From contig NC_092794.1 of NCBI RefSeq assembly GCF_918797505.1, positions 62,853,167-62,917,166 on the forward strand: 64,000 nt of DNA, read 5' to 3'. The notes beneath the pieces were generated by a model. It worked only from the letters and a program-made list of their open reading frames with translations, ran no database searches and was not told the origin of the DNA. Source of the DNA: Bemisia tabaci. Taxonomy: Eukaryota; Arthropoda; Insecta; Hemiptera; Aleyrodidae. Below, in pieces: positions 1-10,984 of the stretch (the first letter of the stretch is position 1; each line of letters starts with the position of its first letter). A program made the translations under genes and the position numbers.

Positions 1-1127
1 ACGGTCGGGTTCCATGAGAATATTGCATGGGTTCCGATGATGATATTTATTGGGAATTGGCCCTGGGCCCCAAGAGGATAGACAATCAAGAAACAAGGTC
101 CCTCTGGGAGCCTTGAGGGTTCCCTTGGGTCACTCTGACTTCTCCATGGGTTCCTCCTGGCCTTATCATCTACCTCATGTAGAGACCCACAGGTGCATCC
201 TGTGGGTTCTAATAGGTCTCCATGAAATCTCCATGAGTCCCCCACAAAGTCCCCATGGGTCCCCTTAAAATCCCTATAAGATCGTTTTGGCACAGTGAGG
301 AGTGTGTCACACGATGGTGGCCATTTTTCCTTGCGAGTGGAGTCGTGAAATCAAGGTGACTTATCTGTGACAAATTACGTCTTCGCCAAGTATTATTTGA
401 GGAAGAAGCTTAAAAATGCGCACTATTTTTTATACTGATTAGGAAGTTAAATGTGAAAGGTAGAGTTTCTCAATGCCTTAATCGTGATTTTTAAGCCAAA
501 TTCCTTGAATTACAAGCAAGTCTAATGAGATTCCAGTGAGTTCCCATGAGGATTTTATGGGGACTCATTGAAACCAAATAGATGGAGATCTATGGGTCCC
601 TTGGAAATGAGTGAAAAGACCAAAAGGAACCCATGGGGCAGCCAAAGTTACCTAATGGAACCCTCGAGGTTCCCTGAGGAACCTTGGCTATTGATTTTTT
701 TTTATCCCCATTGAACCGTTTTGAAAAGGAAACCATCTAGTGTTCCGCATAAGCCAAACTAAGGTATGAATAAACGATTTTTTTTCAGTGCACAGTTGAG
801 GTTAGATACATTTTACAATGCTCTTGTACAGCTCAAGTCAGCGTTGAGACATGCGTGATCGGCGGAAGGTCGTTGTCTGGAGGTCTCCGCACCAGTGAGC
901 GAGACAAAAATAATACCTCAGGTCATACACTCTAAACGCACAAAGACGTAACATTTTCACCATATTTTAGCCGCCCAATTACGACTCGATGCGACCCAGC
1001 ATACGACGCGCATCGACGTGGCATGCCGCTCAACCGCATGCAGAATAAACGAAGGGTGGTGGCTGTTTCAGTTTTGGCAGCCATCGTGAAAATATAGAAA
1101 TACGCAACGAAAATAAAAAGGGATGGA
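1..1127. other. Gene-free stretch with degenerate CATGGGTTCC-like repeats
   Basis: No coding exon is supported here. At 1-290 and again at 530-700 the sequence is built from loose copies of a short motif resembling CATGGGTTCC or its complement GGAACCCATG. It looks like a decayed minisatellite or transposon interior. The rest is unremarkable AT-rich DNA. Confidence 0.4.
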
Positions 1128-1345
1128 AGCTGAATGTGGCTTGAATGTGGAAGTCATCGGCCCGATGCCTGAATTTTGCGCGTGACGCGCAAAATTCAGC
1201 AACGATTCTCAGCAACCATCGGACCAATTTTGAATTTGTCTGAACTATTCGAGTAGATTTGATACACATCTGGATGAAAATAACTCGAATTTGCTAAATT
1301 TCAGCCGTTGGGCGATGACTGTTGACTTCCACATTCAGGTGCTAA
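1128..1345. repeat. Foldback element with inner 31-bp palindrome
   Basis: The left arm near 1140 (TTGAATGTGGAAGTCA) is complementary to the right arm near 1325 (TGACTTCCACATTCA). Inside it, 1169-1199 is a perfect inverted repeat: a 15-bp arm (CTGAATTTTGCGCGT) on each side of one central G. This is probably a short non-autonomous DNA transposon. No clear target duplication was seen. Confidence 0.55.
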
Positions 1346-1404
1346 ATTCAGCGTCTGATTGCGGCACGACGCTCTTTTATCCTCTAGGCAAAGGAACTTA
1401 ATTT

Positions 1405-1659
1405 GACGGTGTAAGTCGGCTATCACATAACTCGGTTTGCGACGTCGCATACCTCCTATCATTCTTCATTTTTTAAACAGAAAACTTCTCAACGGCAATT
1501 CTTTAAAACTGACGTGATTTATTTTCTCTGCGCGGAGAAAATTCTGCAAAAACTTCAAGGAATGATGTCAATTTGCTCCCTTTTAAAAAAATAACATAGA
1601 GGCGGAGATTTTCAGACACCGAAAACGAGTTATGTGATAGCCGACTTAGGTACACCGTC
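1405..1659. mobile_element. MITE, GACGGTGTA family, copy 1
   Basis: Its ends are inverted: GACGGTGTAAGTCGG on the left and CCGACTTAGGTACACCGTC on the right. The inner ATCACATAACTCGG pairs with a matching GTTATGTGAT on the other arm. It is about 255 bp long and non-coding. A closely similar copy lies at 34788-35038 in the first intron of the CoA synthase gene, and diverged copies lie near 40118-40435 and 60925-61166. No target duplication is obvious. Confidence 0.75.
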
Positions 1660-2226
1660 GTTATACTTTCGGCGATCCAACATTTCCTCATGGATAATAA
1701 TGAGGCAGCAACACATCTACCCTCTTGCTGGCTGTTGACTTTATTGGTATAAAGTGACTTGAGTCAGGGGTCAAAAATATTTCCTCTTGAATCAGAATCG
1801 CTTAAATGAAGTAAGTTCGCACTTGAGCTTCCTTTTGATGTAAGCATCTTTTCTTGTTGATTTAAGATGTCAAACTAATTGCAAACAATGAATACACTGA
1901 AATGGGTAAAAAAGGCTGACAAAAACTAAGAAATGCTTGGGGCATTCTTCGATGGTCCTTATCCCTTTATCAACCGCAAAATAAAAACAAAAAATGAAAT
2001 TATGTAATGATAAACAAGACCCTTCAGACCCTGTTTGTGATTACAAGGAAAAACATTGTTCACCCATTTTCTCTTGTTTTTCTTTAAATTATGCAGGCTA
2101 TTTCTTGCATTTTCCCTGAATAGTTGAACACGTTGCTCAGAGGCCAAAAATAAAATTTTCAGTCGTCAAAATTGAGAGAAGGCGAAATTTGCAGGCGTTC
2201 AACCCTGGTTTGTGGCTGGTCGGAGG

Positions 2227-2386
2227 CAGAGGCGGATCCAGCGAATTGGCAACACCGGATTTTCTCCATTTAAAGCTATGCTAAAAGATCGATTCTTGTC
2301 GGAGCACCTGGCCCCTCCAAGAATCGATACATTTCTATAGGTTTAAATGGAGCAAATACATTGTTGCCAAACTGCTCCGACCAATG
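2227..2386. mobile_element. hAT-type MITE (CAGAGGCGG end) with 8-bp TSD
   Basis: The element is flanked by the exact 8-bp direct repeat GTCGGAGG (2219-2226 and 2387-2394). Its ends, CAGAGGCGGATCCAG and the complement of CTGCTCCGACCAATG, are imperfect inverted repeats. The core (CCATTTAAACCTAT, AAGAATCGAT) matches the better-conserved CAGTGGCG family at 3785, 13397, 13666 and 22133. An 8-bp duplication with CA(G)-type ends is the hAT hallmark. The element is non-coding. Confidence 0.72.
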
Positions 2387-2394
2387 GTCGGAGG

Positions 2395-3371
2395 ATACCA
2401 AAATACTTATTCTGAGGCTTGTTTTAGTGCTTGAATGAAATCCGGCTGTCTGAATCTGCCCCCCAGGATGGTGAACAATTTTCCCGAGACTGAGCCGAAT
2501 TCTGCACTACCTGCCCACGCAATGACACTGCTGTCTTTAATGGAGCGATGCTTGTTTTGAGAATTATTCGTCTGTGAAATCAAGGTCCGCCATCCACGAC
2601 GGACGTCGCGACGCTGCGCTGCACTGCCATCGCGGCGCGGCGCGGCGGCCGTCCCAGCCGCACTGAACCAGAGCACCACACCAACTAGATAGCATACTAG
2701 ATCATTAGTTTTGGGGTAATCATCTCTATTCTAAAGTTTGGGGATAATTATTGACGAAATCTCTTTAAAAAGTGACTTCTAAATTAATTTTCACCGTCGG
2801 AAACATAAATAATCAAGAACATGTCAAAATCTTAAGTTACAGGGACATTTCATGGACTTCTTGGATAAATCGTAGGGTAGAAAACATCGTCGTTTTCCAC
2901 ACAAAAGAACGTGACGGCATGTGAACATTGAATATTTCAATTCGAAAATTATGTTCCTAGTGCATCTAACTGAAAATGTCATTATTTTTTCTTCTGATTA
3001 CACCCAAAAATCAGTAAAATTTTGAACCAAAACTGTACAGTGATGTTTGTGTAGAAATCAATACTTTTAGTCAATTTGGTAACTTTGGAATGGAATTACG
3101 TCCCTGCGTATGGGAAACGACGGCCTATCCTTCCCCCCCCCCCCCCGGAATTCTTAAAGCCTCCCTTTCACTTGAAATCTAAATATTTTTGATGCGGTAG
3201 ATGCATTTCGGACTATCAATTATAGGGGAAAGCCACTTTTTATGGGTTTCGGTCCCAGAGATATCGATGATCCTCTTTCAAATTTTTGAGGGAGGGGGGA
3301 GAAGCTCTGAATGGGGTTACTTTTTGAAAATAACTTTGAAGGGGGAAAATTTCTTATGACGCGTGAATCAA
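2395..3371. other. Gene-free stretch
   Basis: No coding signal is supported. A GC-rich patch around 2580-2660 has GCGGCGCGG-type sequence that stands out from the surroundings, but I find no splice-framed exon. A run of C at about 3136-3147 is a simple repeat and a likely place for length errors. Confidence 0.35.
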
Positions 3372-3546
3372 CACGGAAAAATTGAGGCTGATTTAACAAT
3401 TTTGTAGTTAAAGTGTCCCACATGTTTCAATGTAGATTATACAATAAAAAAATGCTAATTTAACCACCCCCGTTGTTAAATTAGCTTTCTCTTATTGTAA
3501 ATTGTACATTTGAAACATGTCGTTTTTTAACAATTTAATTGTTACA
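3372..3546. mobile_element. MITE, CACGGAAAAA family, diverged copy
   Basis: It starts CACGGAAAAATTGAGG and carries the internal inverted pair CTAATTTAACCACC / GTTGTTAAATTAG at its centre. It also contains matched ACATGTTTCAA and TTGAAACATGT blocks. The same layout is found at 8931-9314. The right terminus has decayed, so the end is approximate. Confidence 0.55.
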
Positions 3547-3784
3547 GCATTCCCCCTGAAGCTCCGGCATTCTGGCGGTTTGACCCTGAGGCATCATGTA
3601 TCGTGTCCCTAGGAGGATTTTTTAACTCTCAGTCTTGAACCCACTACTTCTTGTCACGATACATTCAAGTGCTTACTTCATTGTTTGACTGAACTTGGAG
3701 AGCATATAATAGGAGCCCAAGATGGTGGGAGTGGAATCATCCCAATGCCCACGGTCACAGCCGCAAACTTACGGCAATGTCAGT

Positions 3785-3949
3785 CAGTGGCGTGGCGTGC
3801 TTTGCGATATATCGATTTTCATGCCATTTAAACCTATGGAAAAGGATCGATAAACAGGGTGTTCGTAGCAAACACCTTAATAATCGATTCTTTGCCATAA
3901 GTTTAAATGGCAGAACAATCGATATATCGCAATTCACACCTCGCCACTG
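3785..3949. mobile_element. hAT-type MITE (CAGTGGCG), 165 bp, TSD ATGTCAGT
   Basis: The ends are CAGTGGCGTGGCG and CGCCACTG, and the two arms pair over most of the element (GCGATATATCGAT with ATCGATATATCGC; CCATTTAAACCTATGG with its complement). The 8-bp sequence ATGTCAGT flanks it at 3777-3784 and 3950-3957. This identifies the hAT superfamily target-duplication length. It is non-coding, and any open frames in it are an accident of the palindrome. Confidence 0.88.
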
Positions 3950-4256
3950 ATGTCAGTGTCCCGGTGGGAAGGGACACCCGACGCAGCCCTCTATAAATTA
4001 AATGCGTCCTGAAGTATCCCACGGTTCAGTCTGATAAGAAAGGGCATTAAAGCATGCACCCAAGATGGCCGGAATACTGCCGCGGTGCGTTTGTATAGGA
4101 AGTTGAATAATTGCGAGAAAGGCGCCGAAAAATATTGTCCTTCGCCGAGTTGCGCAAGTTCAAGCTAATTGCTCCGCGCAACGGAATATGGGCCACGCTT
4201 TGTAAATGAATTGATCATCGGATACATGCGGTGCTCACCGAGGGCTGCCAAGTACT

Positions 4257-4509
4257 CTCCCGCGCTAAGCAAAAACGCCGCATTAGCCATCGAGCGTTGC
4301 CAAATTTCCCTCGACAAATCGCGAATCTTCAGGGATATTTGTGAATGTTCCTCTTCCGATTTTTCGGAGGATTTCTTTCGTAGTCCGATGTATAAAGTCT
4401 GAAAATTTCAAGGGAAAATATTCAGAACTTTCGTCAAAAATAAATATTTTCTGAGAGGAAATTTGGCAAAGTTGGAATGCTCATACGGCGTTTTTGCTTA
4501 GCGCGGCGG
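4257..4509. mobile_element. 253-bp MITE, TIR ...CGCTAAGC, TSD TACT
   Basis: The inverted ends are CTCCCGCGCTAAGC and GCTTAGCGCGGCGG. The inner arms are GCGTTGCCAAATTTCC and GGAAATTTGGCAA. It is flanked by the 4-bp direct repeat TACT. A second element of exactly the same length (14885-15137, TSD TAGT) shares the arms, which supports these borders. Related but degraded pieces lie at about 8036-8067, 8320-8358, 15760-15940 and 57694-57930. Confidence 0.7.
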
Positions 4510-4878
4510 TACTCCAGCACGAGGAGAACCTTGAGTGTCGCTGTTCAACCGCGCGGCGCCGCGAAGCCACGATATACACAACACTGCGTTCGTCGACTTC
4601 TTCGCCTGATTGTCGCGAAACGATCTTTTTTCGTATCTCTGTGGATTTTGCAAAATCTTGATTTCAGTCGCTTTTTTGTTTCATTCCTCACGTACGCACT
4701 GAGGTCAGAGATAATATATTTTAGAGACCCTGCGCTGACAATCTGAGCAGTGTAATCGGGCGAGGCGAAAGTAAAATGGGTCAGTTGCGCTAGTCACAGA
4801 ATCGTGTTTTGATGGTTTAGGCTGACAGATTACCAAGAAATAACAATCTGTTCAAACGCCGTGTTTTTATACGGCCAG

Positions 4879-5150
4879 CGGGCTGATTATTGAAATTTAT
4901 AGACAAAGCGATAGACAAAGAAGACACAAGGAGTATGGTGCGATCTCATTGGTTGAAATGGGTGGTTCCTATAGACTAAGCGAGAAAATGATGGACTAAC
5001 TAAAGGGTCTTTCGTGGGTTGCCGTTAAATTAGTCTATTACCTACCTCCTTTGTCCATTGCAACCATCCGCCTCCAGCAATAGGGTCCCTCCATAACTCA
5101 CTTGTCTTCTTTGTCTACAGCTTTATCTATCAATTTCAGTAATCAGCCCG
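4879..5150. mobile_element. Foldback MITE with CGGGCTGATTA ends
   Basis: The left arm CGGGCTGATTATTGAAATT pairs with the right arm AATTTCAGTAATCAGCCCG. A second paired block (GACAAAGAAGACACAAG / CTTGTCTTCTTTGTC) lies inside. The trinucleotide CAG flanks both ends (4876-4878 and 5151-5153), a possible 3-bp target duplication. Non-coding. Confidence 0.68.
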
Positions 5151-5260
5151 CAGGGATGCAGAAGGTTCTTCAGGGTACGCTTTCACTATCACTAACACTA
5201 ACAAAACACAAAGTCTACCTCCGCATATTGCACCTTGCGGTTACAGTGATCTCCGCAGAA

Positions 5261-7257
5261 GGGTGGATTTCTGTAGATTTTCATTTTGGGAATTTTTTTT
5301 CCTTCAAAAAAAATTTTACAGTAGGTAATCCACAAAGCATTTTTTAGAAGTAGTATACTATGTAGAATCATATTTAAGTGGAGGGGTCAACTTCTGTAGG
5401 GCCAATTTTTTTTTTTTTTGCTTGTAAGTGAACGAAAAAAGTCTACTTTGTCAACTCCAGCCAGTCTCATTTCACATCCTGTATTTAGTACTTGCAAGGC
5501 TTCTTTCCTTCAACTTAAGGTTTTTTATTGCTTTTTCAAGTAAGAGAAGTCAAGTGAATAAAAAAATGATGAGGATAATACTTTAAAATGACTTACAAAT
5601 GGTCATTTTTGGAATTTCAGTACGGAAAAGGCTTAATATTCTGAAAAACACACTTTGATTTTAATCCTCCTAAGAAAAAAAACCAATCGAAGATACTGAA
5701 AATGCATTAAAACTCTCAATGATACCCTTAATTAAACTAATCTTCTCATAAAACCGATTTGATTCTTAAAAAAATAGTCTTTACAGCCGTTTTTTTCACC
5801 GATGGCCGGAGTTGACAGGTAGTACGGAGTTGACATAGATGAAATTACAAAACGAAGTTATTTGAAAAAATAACGAATATTTAACTAAAGACTAAAATCT
5901 AATGAACTGGAACAAACAATTGAACAAAAATATTACACGAATGTCAAATAAAGCTCAGTTTTACAACGTTAAACGTCATTGGGCCGGAGTCGACAAGGTC
6001 GGAGTTGACATAGACGAAATTACAAAACAAAGTTATTTGAAAAAATAACGAATGTTTAACTAAAGACTGAAATCTAATGAACTGGAACAAACAATTGAGC
6101 AAAAATATTACACGAATGTCAAATAAAGCTCAGTTTTACAACGTTAAACGCCATTGGGCCGGAATCGATAAGGTCGGAGTTGACAGAAATGAAATTACAA
6201 AAGAAAGTTATTTGAAAAAATAACAAATATTTTACTAAAGACTGAACTCTAATGAACTGGGACAAACAATTGAACAAAAATATTACACGAATGTCAAATA
6301 AGAGCTATGTTTTACAATGTTAAACGTCATTGGGCCGGAGTTGACATAGGTGAAATTATAAGACAAAGTTTTTTGAAAAAATAACGAATATTTAACTAAA
6401 GACTGAAATCTAATGAACTGGAACAAACAATTGAACAAAAATATTACACGAATGTCGAATAAAGTTCAGCTTAATAACGTTAAACGTCATTGGGCCGGAG
6501 TTGACAAGGTCGGAGTTGACGCGGCCGGAGTTGACATTTGAGTGTTTTTCGCGGGAAAGAAAGTGTCCACGATGCAGAATACAAACAAAACCGATTGTTT
6601 TGAGGTTCGATCGTGCAGGTACATCATATACTGAATTATATCACTGGCGCCACTTCCCCAGTATGAAATTTTAACATAAATGGAGTTGACAGTTTCAAAT
6701 TACCATTTTTAGAAATCCAAATATTTGATGCAGAAAAGGTTTACTTATGTTTATCAAAGCAGTGTTTCCGATAGCCCGGGACCTCCAACTCTTGAAAAAA
6801 CACCATCACGATGGCTACCCTGCGCGCGCACTATCAGCTATTTGCTCCGGAATGCGCGAAAATAGCTCCGCCGGAGTTGACACCAAAGCTAGCGACACAA
6901 CTTTCTATGTATGGTGCACGTTCCCCTGACTTTTAAATAGTTTTCTAACAATTTTTCAGTAGACCCCATCTATTCAACAATTTAAATAAAGCATCAAAAT
7001 TGTGCAGGACTCCGCCAAAAAGTCAGCAGAACAGTTCTTGTGTTCGAATTTAGCCTGGCGACATTAGCCGGAGTTGACATTTGCACTATTAAAAAAATTC
7101 CCGAAAGTATGCTTCGGCATTTAAAGTAGATTTAACAATTTTTTAAGATTGCCAAGACCTACCGAAGTGTAAAAAAAAATAAGTTAGACATATTCCGTAG
7201 ATTACCGCCTCGAAATCATCCGGCGACAGCAAAATGAAAATCTACAGAAATCCACCC
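5261..7257. mobile_element. 2-kb non-autonomous DNA transposon with internal tandem array
   Basis: The ends are near-perfect inverted repeats of about 28 bp beginning GGGTGGATTTCTGTAG (left) and ending CTACAGAAATCCACCC (right). The 4-bp direct repeat AGAA flanks both sides (5257-5260 and 7258-7261). No transposase-like frame was found. The interior holds about four tandem units of roughly 160-176 bp (5790-6540) and about ten copies of CGGAGTTGAC, some in tight clusters. The 4-bp duplication would fit Sola-like or Chapaev-like transposons, but the family is not established. Confidence 0.75.
5790..6540. repeat. Four-unit tandem repeat (~160-176 bp) inside the 2-kb element
   Basis: A block containing ACTAAAGACTGAAATCTAAT, then CAAACAATTGAACAAAAATA, then ATTACACGAATGTC recurs starting near 5883, 6059, 6233 and 6391. 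Each unit is separated by one to three copies of a GCCGGAGTTGAC motif. The units are highly similar, so the array is fairly young. The spacing is too long and the units too imperfect for a CRISPR array. Confidence 0.85.
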
Positions 7258-7261
7258 AGAA

Positions 7262-7800
7262 CAGTTCTTATGGTCGAGGTAATATTGACCAACAAATCAG
7301 CGCAGTCGAAGAAACATTAACGAAAAAATAGGTACAGTTTATATCATAAACATTTTTACTATCTAAATCAAAGCCCCTGCAGCGTTCTTAGCGAAAAGGA
7401 TGAACATCTATCATATGTAATTTTATTTCTCTGACGCCGCATACCTACTTGAACTGTCGTGTGTAATACAAGGCGTGCCTTCGTGAACCGTATGAAGCGC
7501 CTTCGACAACGCGAAGATACTTCGAGCGTTACACCGTCGCGCATACGTCCCAATGCGTGGAAATTGCTTATACTGCGCCTGCCAGAGTGTACGCCGTGTT
7601 TGGAGTAACTCAAATTGAGTTGAAGATCCTGCCTAAGGAAGAAAGCCAAATTTCCGTTTACAAATTATCGGACAAATTTGCAGATATTATCCATTCAAAT
7701 TTTCAGATTTTGTTCGTCATTTGATCTAAAGTGTTACAAAATTTCAAGGAAAAATATTCATAAACTTGTTCCACAATAAATATTTTCTTGGTGGATGTTT
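7262..7800. other. Gene-free stretch, transposon debris
   Basis: No exon is supported. Sequence near 7610-7640 (GTTGAAGATCCTGCC) recurs at about 15375, indicating a shared old repeat. The segment 7690-7790 resembles the interior of the GTTGCCAAATTTCC element family. Confidence 0.35.
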
Positions 7801-8021
7801 GGACGTATTTCTATCAAACGGAACTAAACGCCATAGGGGGAGGAAGGGAGAGGGGGGCTTGGATTGGCGGGTGTTGCAGAACGCGATGCTCGTTCCGTCC
7901 TATACTCACTATGCTTTTCCATGGCGCTTAGTTCCGTTTGACAGAACGCGCTTCCCGGGATTCTAAAATCCTCAAAAGGAACTCAATTTGGCGCTTAGTT
8001 CCGTTTAACAGAAATACGTCC
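7801..8021. mobile_element. MITE, GGACGTATTTCT family, copy 1
   Basis: The ends are GGACGTATTTCTATCAAACG and CGTTTAACAGAAATACGTCC, perfect inverted repeats at the tips. It is about 221 bp and encloses the GGGGGAGGAAGGGAGAGGGG purine tract. A nearly identical 220-bp copy lies at 58680-58899. A third copy, split by another insertion, spans 19792-21145. Confidence 0.82.
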
Positions 8022-8067
8022 ATTTGGCAACATTAGAATGTACATACGGCGTTCTTCCTCAGCACAG

Positions 8068-8300
8068 CACTGGAAAAAAAAAAACCACATTGGATCTAGA
8101 GTCCAGACTCTTGAAAACATTGACAAGAAAAAATTCTCTTGATTCAAACAGATTTGTGCTCAAATCAAAAGGAAATCCGCTCAAATTAAGAGGCTTGCTT
8201 CTTGATTGAAGCAAAAATCCAATTGAATCAAGAGTATTTTTTCTTGTCAGTGTTTTTAAGAGTCTGGACTCTAGATCCAATTTGTTTTCTCTTTCCAGTG
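8068..8300. mobile_element. MITE, CACTGG family, copy 1
   Basis: It begins CACTGGAAAAAAAA and ends CTTTCCAGTG. Long inverted arms contain TTGGATCTAGAGTCCAGACT and its complement. The trinucleotide CAG flanks both ends. A second copy is at 11254-11483. The element interrupts a host segment of which about 55 bp (ATTTGGCAACATTAGAATGT...) is present on both sides. Confidence 0.82.
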
Positions 8301-8849
8301 CAGAAATACGTCTATTTGGCAACATTAGAATGTACATACGGCGTTCTTCCTAAGCACGGCAGCATTCTGCACGCTTTTATGCGTCTATACTAATGGAGAT
8401 AGCGCTAATGGAGAAACATGGCGTATGGCTTGGTCCGTGAATAATGTGCACCACTCTCTTTCTCTTGAAGAAAATCCCCCGAGATTTTAAGGGCAATTCC
8501 AATTTTCAACGACTCGACAACCCTAACCGATTGAAGTTTTCTCCGCTCGTTTTGACACCGATCCTCGTGCCGTCGCCGGCCGCGGCATTCAAGCGGCGTG
8601 CAGCGGTCACGAACTGAGCCAATCGAAGCGATTTGACCATCGCGTTCCAGTGCGTGGCGCCAATTCTCCCTCTGTATGACCACTTTCCCACGATTTAATT
8701 CACGAACACCAGAGGCTTTTTAATCGAACTGGCAACTGCCGAGAGCTCCAGTTTGTTCTTAAACCTGACGCCGACGTTCGATCCATCCTTTCCTTTCGTA
8801 TGGACACACGACCTAATACCAACCGTCCGAACAATATATTTTAGAGACC

Positions 8850-9220
8850 CTCCACTCACAATCTATGTGAGCAATGCAATCAGGTGACGCAAAAGTTAGT
8901 CTGAGGTCGACTTTACTCTACTTTGTGGTGCACGGAAAAAAAGTTGCAAATTTAACGATAAATTTTTAAAAAATATGTCCGATCTGTTTCAAAAGTACAT
9001 TTTACCGTAAAGCTAATTTAACCACGAGGGTGGTTAAATTAGGACTCACAATCTATGTAAGCAATGCAATCGAGTGAGGCAAAATTTAGTCTGAGGTCAA
9101 CTCTACTTTGTGGTGCACGGAAAAAATAAATTGCCAATTCAACAATTCAATTGTTAAAAAATATGTCCAACCTGTTTTAAATGTACATTTTACTGTAATG
9201 GAAAGCTAATTTAATCACGA
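8850..9220. repeat. Diverged tandem duplication (two ~180-195 bp units)
   Basis: The segment starting CTCACAATCTATGTGAGCAA at about 8855 recurs at about 9046 as CTCACAATCTATGTAAGCAA. Similarity continues through TTTAGTCTGAGGTC, CTACTTTGTGGTGCACGGAA and the left part of the CACGG element. A shorter relative of the first part (TTTTAGAGACCCTG) also occurs near 4720. Confidence 0.7.
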
Positions 9221-9314
9221 GGGTGGTTAAAATACTGCAAAATCTACAGTGAAACATGTCGGACACTTTTTACAACAACAAAATTGTTAAATCAGCAATC
9301 TCATTTTTTCCGTG
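8931..9314. mobile_element. MITE, CACGGAAAAA family, with internal duplication
   Basis: The ends are CACGGAAAAA and TTTTTTCCGTG, flanked by the dinucleotide TG on both sides. It contains the paired blocks TTAACCACGAGGGTGGTTAA and ACATTTTAC. It seems lengthened by a tandem duplication of its left half plus flanking DNA. Confidence 0.6.
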
Positions 9315-9356
9315 TGATGAATGATAAGCCGCTTGTTGAGTAAGCAGGTTAATATT

Positions 9357-9619
9357 CACGGAAAAAACGAGTTTAGGGCTGGTACCTGCACCGAAGGTCC
9401 CAGCCCTAACCGGGTAGGTAAAATTGCTTCACCTCCACCGCCATAGGGGCAGGCCCGGCGCGCATAGAGCCCAAATCTACCTACTTCAGGGTTCAGCCCT
9501 ACCTGGTAAGAGCTGCACCCTGTCCAGGTAGGGCTGGGCCTTACCCCCGCAGGGCCTGCCCCTGTGGCGGTGGAGGTGAAGCAATTCTAGGGCCCAGCCC
9601 TAATCTCGTTTTTTCAGTG
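9357..9619. mobile_element. GC-rich foldback element, CACGG...CAGTG ends
   Basis: The left arm CACGGAAAAAACGAG pairs with the right arm CTCGTTTTTTCAGTG. Inside, CCAGCCCTAACC and GAAGCAATT / AATTGCTTC with CACCTCCACCGCC / GGCGGTGGAGGTG form long GC-rich complementary arms. The dinucleotide TT flanks both ends. The transcript of either strand would fold into a long hairpin. Confidence 0.75.
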
Positions 9620-9789
9620 TTAATTACTTTTGGCCAGCCACTTGAGAAAGGATCTTAGCGCCGAAAAATTCAAAATTGAGATTTTGCCACCACTGCTTTG
9701 AAAGGGGCCGTCCATACACGACATCGGTGCATACATATCTAGTTTGAAAGTAAATTTTCGACGTCATCGACTGACATGTTGTTAAGGTC

Positions 9790-9850
9790 GTGTTAACAGG
9801 AATCGAACCTGCATATTGATGGCTTGCAGCCAAACGACGCTAGCGCTTTT
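9790..9850 (-). other. tRNA-like fragment (T-arm and anticodon-like arm)
   Basis: On the minus strand there is a perfect B-box-like T-arm (GGTTCGATTCC with GCAGG/CCTGT stem). A TGG-CTGCAAG-CCA loop precedes it; its central GCA would be a cysteine anticodon. The acceptor stem cannot be paired and the A-box to B-box distance is about 11 nt too short. It is a degraded tRNA relic or SINE head at best. Confidence 0.25.
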
Positions 9851-9859
9851 TCTGTGAGG

Positions 9860-10510
9860 AACTTAGAAACGCCCTATCACTTTTTCCGGGATATGTCACG
9901 CTCGCGCGGGCTTTCGAAAGCTCAAGGTTGTAAAGGCCAAATTAATTACGAGAGCGCATGTAAGGAAGTGGGAAAAAATTCAAGTAGCAAAAGTAAACCG
10001 ATCTGTAACAGATATAGAGTATCTGACTTTGCAGTTCCTTACCCCTAAGCTAACTCGCCCAATTATGAATGGATTACTTGACATGGTATAAGGGCTTTTA
10101 AGTAATAAAGTACATTCTTTCTCGTAAAATTTTACGCAGAACACATTGAAAACATCGAATGATTTCAAAGTCAATTCATAAGTCAGGAATTAACGTTCGT
10201 TGTTTACATTTTTAACATTAAATTCAAATTTCCCCCTCACGAGAAAACTGTAATCAAGGCAGGCCAAATAAGGATCTCGGAGAACAAGGCGCATAAGTGC
10301 AGTTTTTGCTATTTCGAGAAATACGTGTTTGAAGTTTTGAAATTACATGGATCCTTATAGTGGAAAGAGAGTTCAAACTGACTTTTTAGTGCTTGCAAAT
10401 TAGAGTTTGGGGTTTGGGGGTGAATTTTTCACAGAACACGCATTGAGACTAGTTTTACTTGAAATCATTGATATCGCAATGTTTTCAAAAACTGCACTCA
10501 TGCGCCTTTT
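9860..10510. other. Gene-free stretch
   Basis: Mixed-composition DNA with no splice-framed open frame and no confident repeat beyond the tRNA-like relic to its left. Confidence 0.35.
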
Positions 10511-10566
10511 CCATAGGTTTAAATGACATAACAATCGATACATCGCAATTCACGCCACACCACTGA
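10511..10566. mobile_element. Right half of a CAGTGGCG hAT MITE
   Basis: From CCATAGGTTTAAATG through ACAATCGATACATCGC to CACGCCACACCACTG this matches the 3' half of the elements at 3785, 13397 and 22133. The 5' half is missing, so this is a truncated copy. Because the left border is lost, no target duplication can be assigned. Confidence 0.7.
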
Positions 10567-10984
10567 ATGTCTCTGGGCGCGAGCATATACAGCGGTGGTA
10601 GGACTGATCTAGGTAGGCTAACAATCAGTCGAACAACCTTCACCTGATTCGCTTTTACGAATTGGCTCTCTTTTCGTCGGACGTCGACGCGGAGACGACG
10701 TCATCGATGTGTGGCCCAAAAACCGCGCAAGTCCAAGGCACACCCCGTTAGTATAAGCGGTTTCTACCGAGCATGCATTGTTCCTGACCAGCGTCTCTCG
10801 GCCGCCGCACCAGCACCATGCCACCCGGACCGCACAGTAGGGTTACTCTCGTGAAAAGAATGGAAAAGACCCAAGACACTAAAAAACATTGCCAAATTTG
10901 TCTGAAAAAATACAAATTCTCCAAATCTTGGGGATTTTCATAGTCAAATACGAATAAATTTTATTAATTGTAGGGGGTTTCAAA

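Noticed and set aside
5790..6540. Regularly spaced repeats that might suggest a CRISPR array
   Set aside because: Units are 160-176 bp, tandem rather than repeat-spacer, and lie inside inverted transposon ends in a eukaryotic genome.
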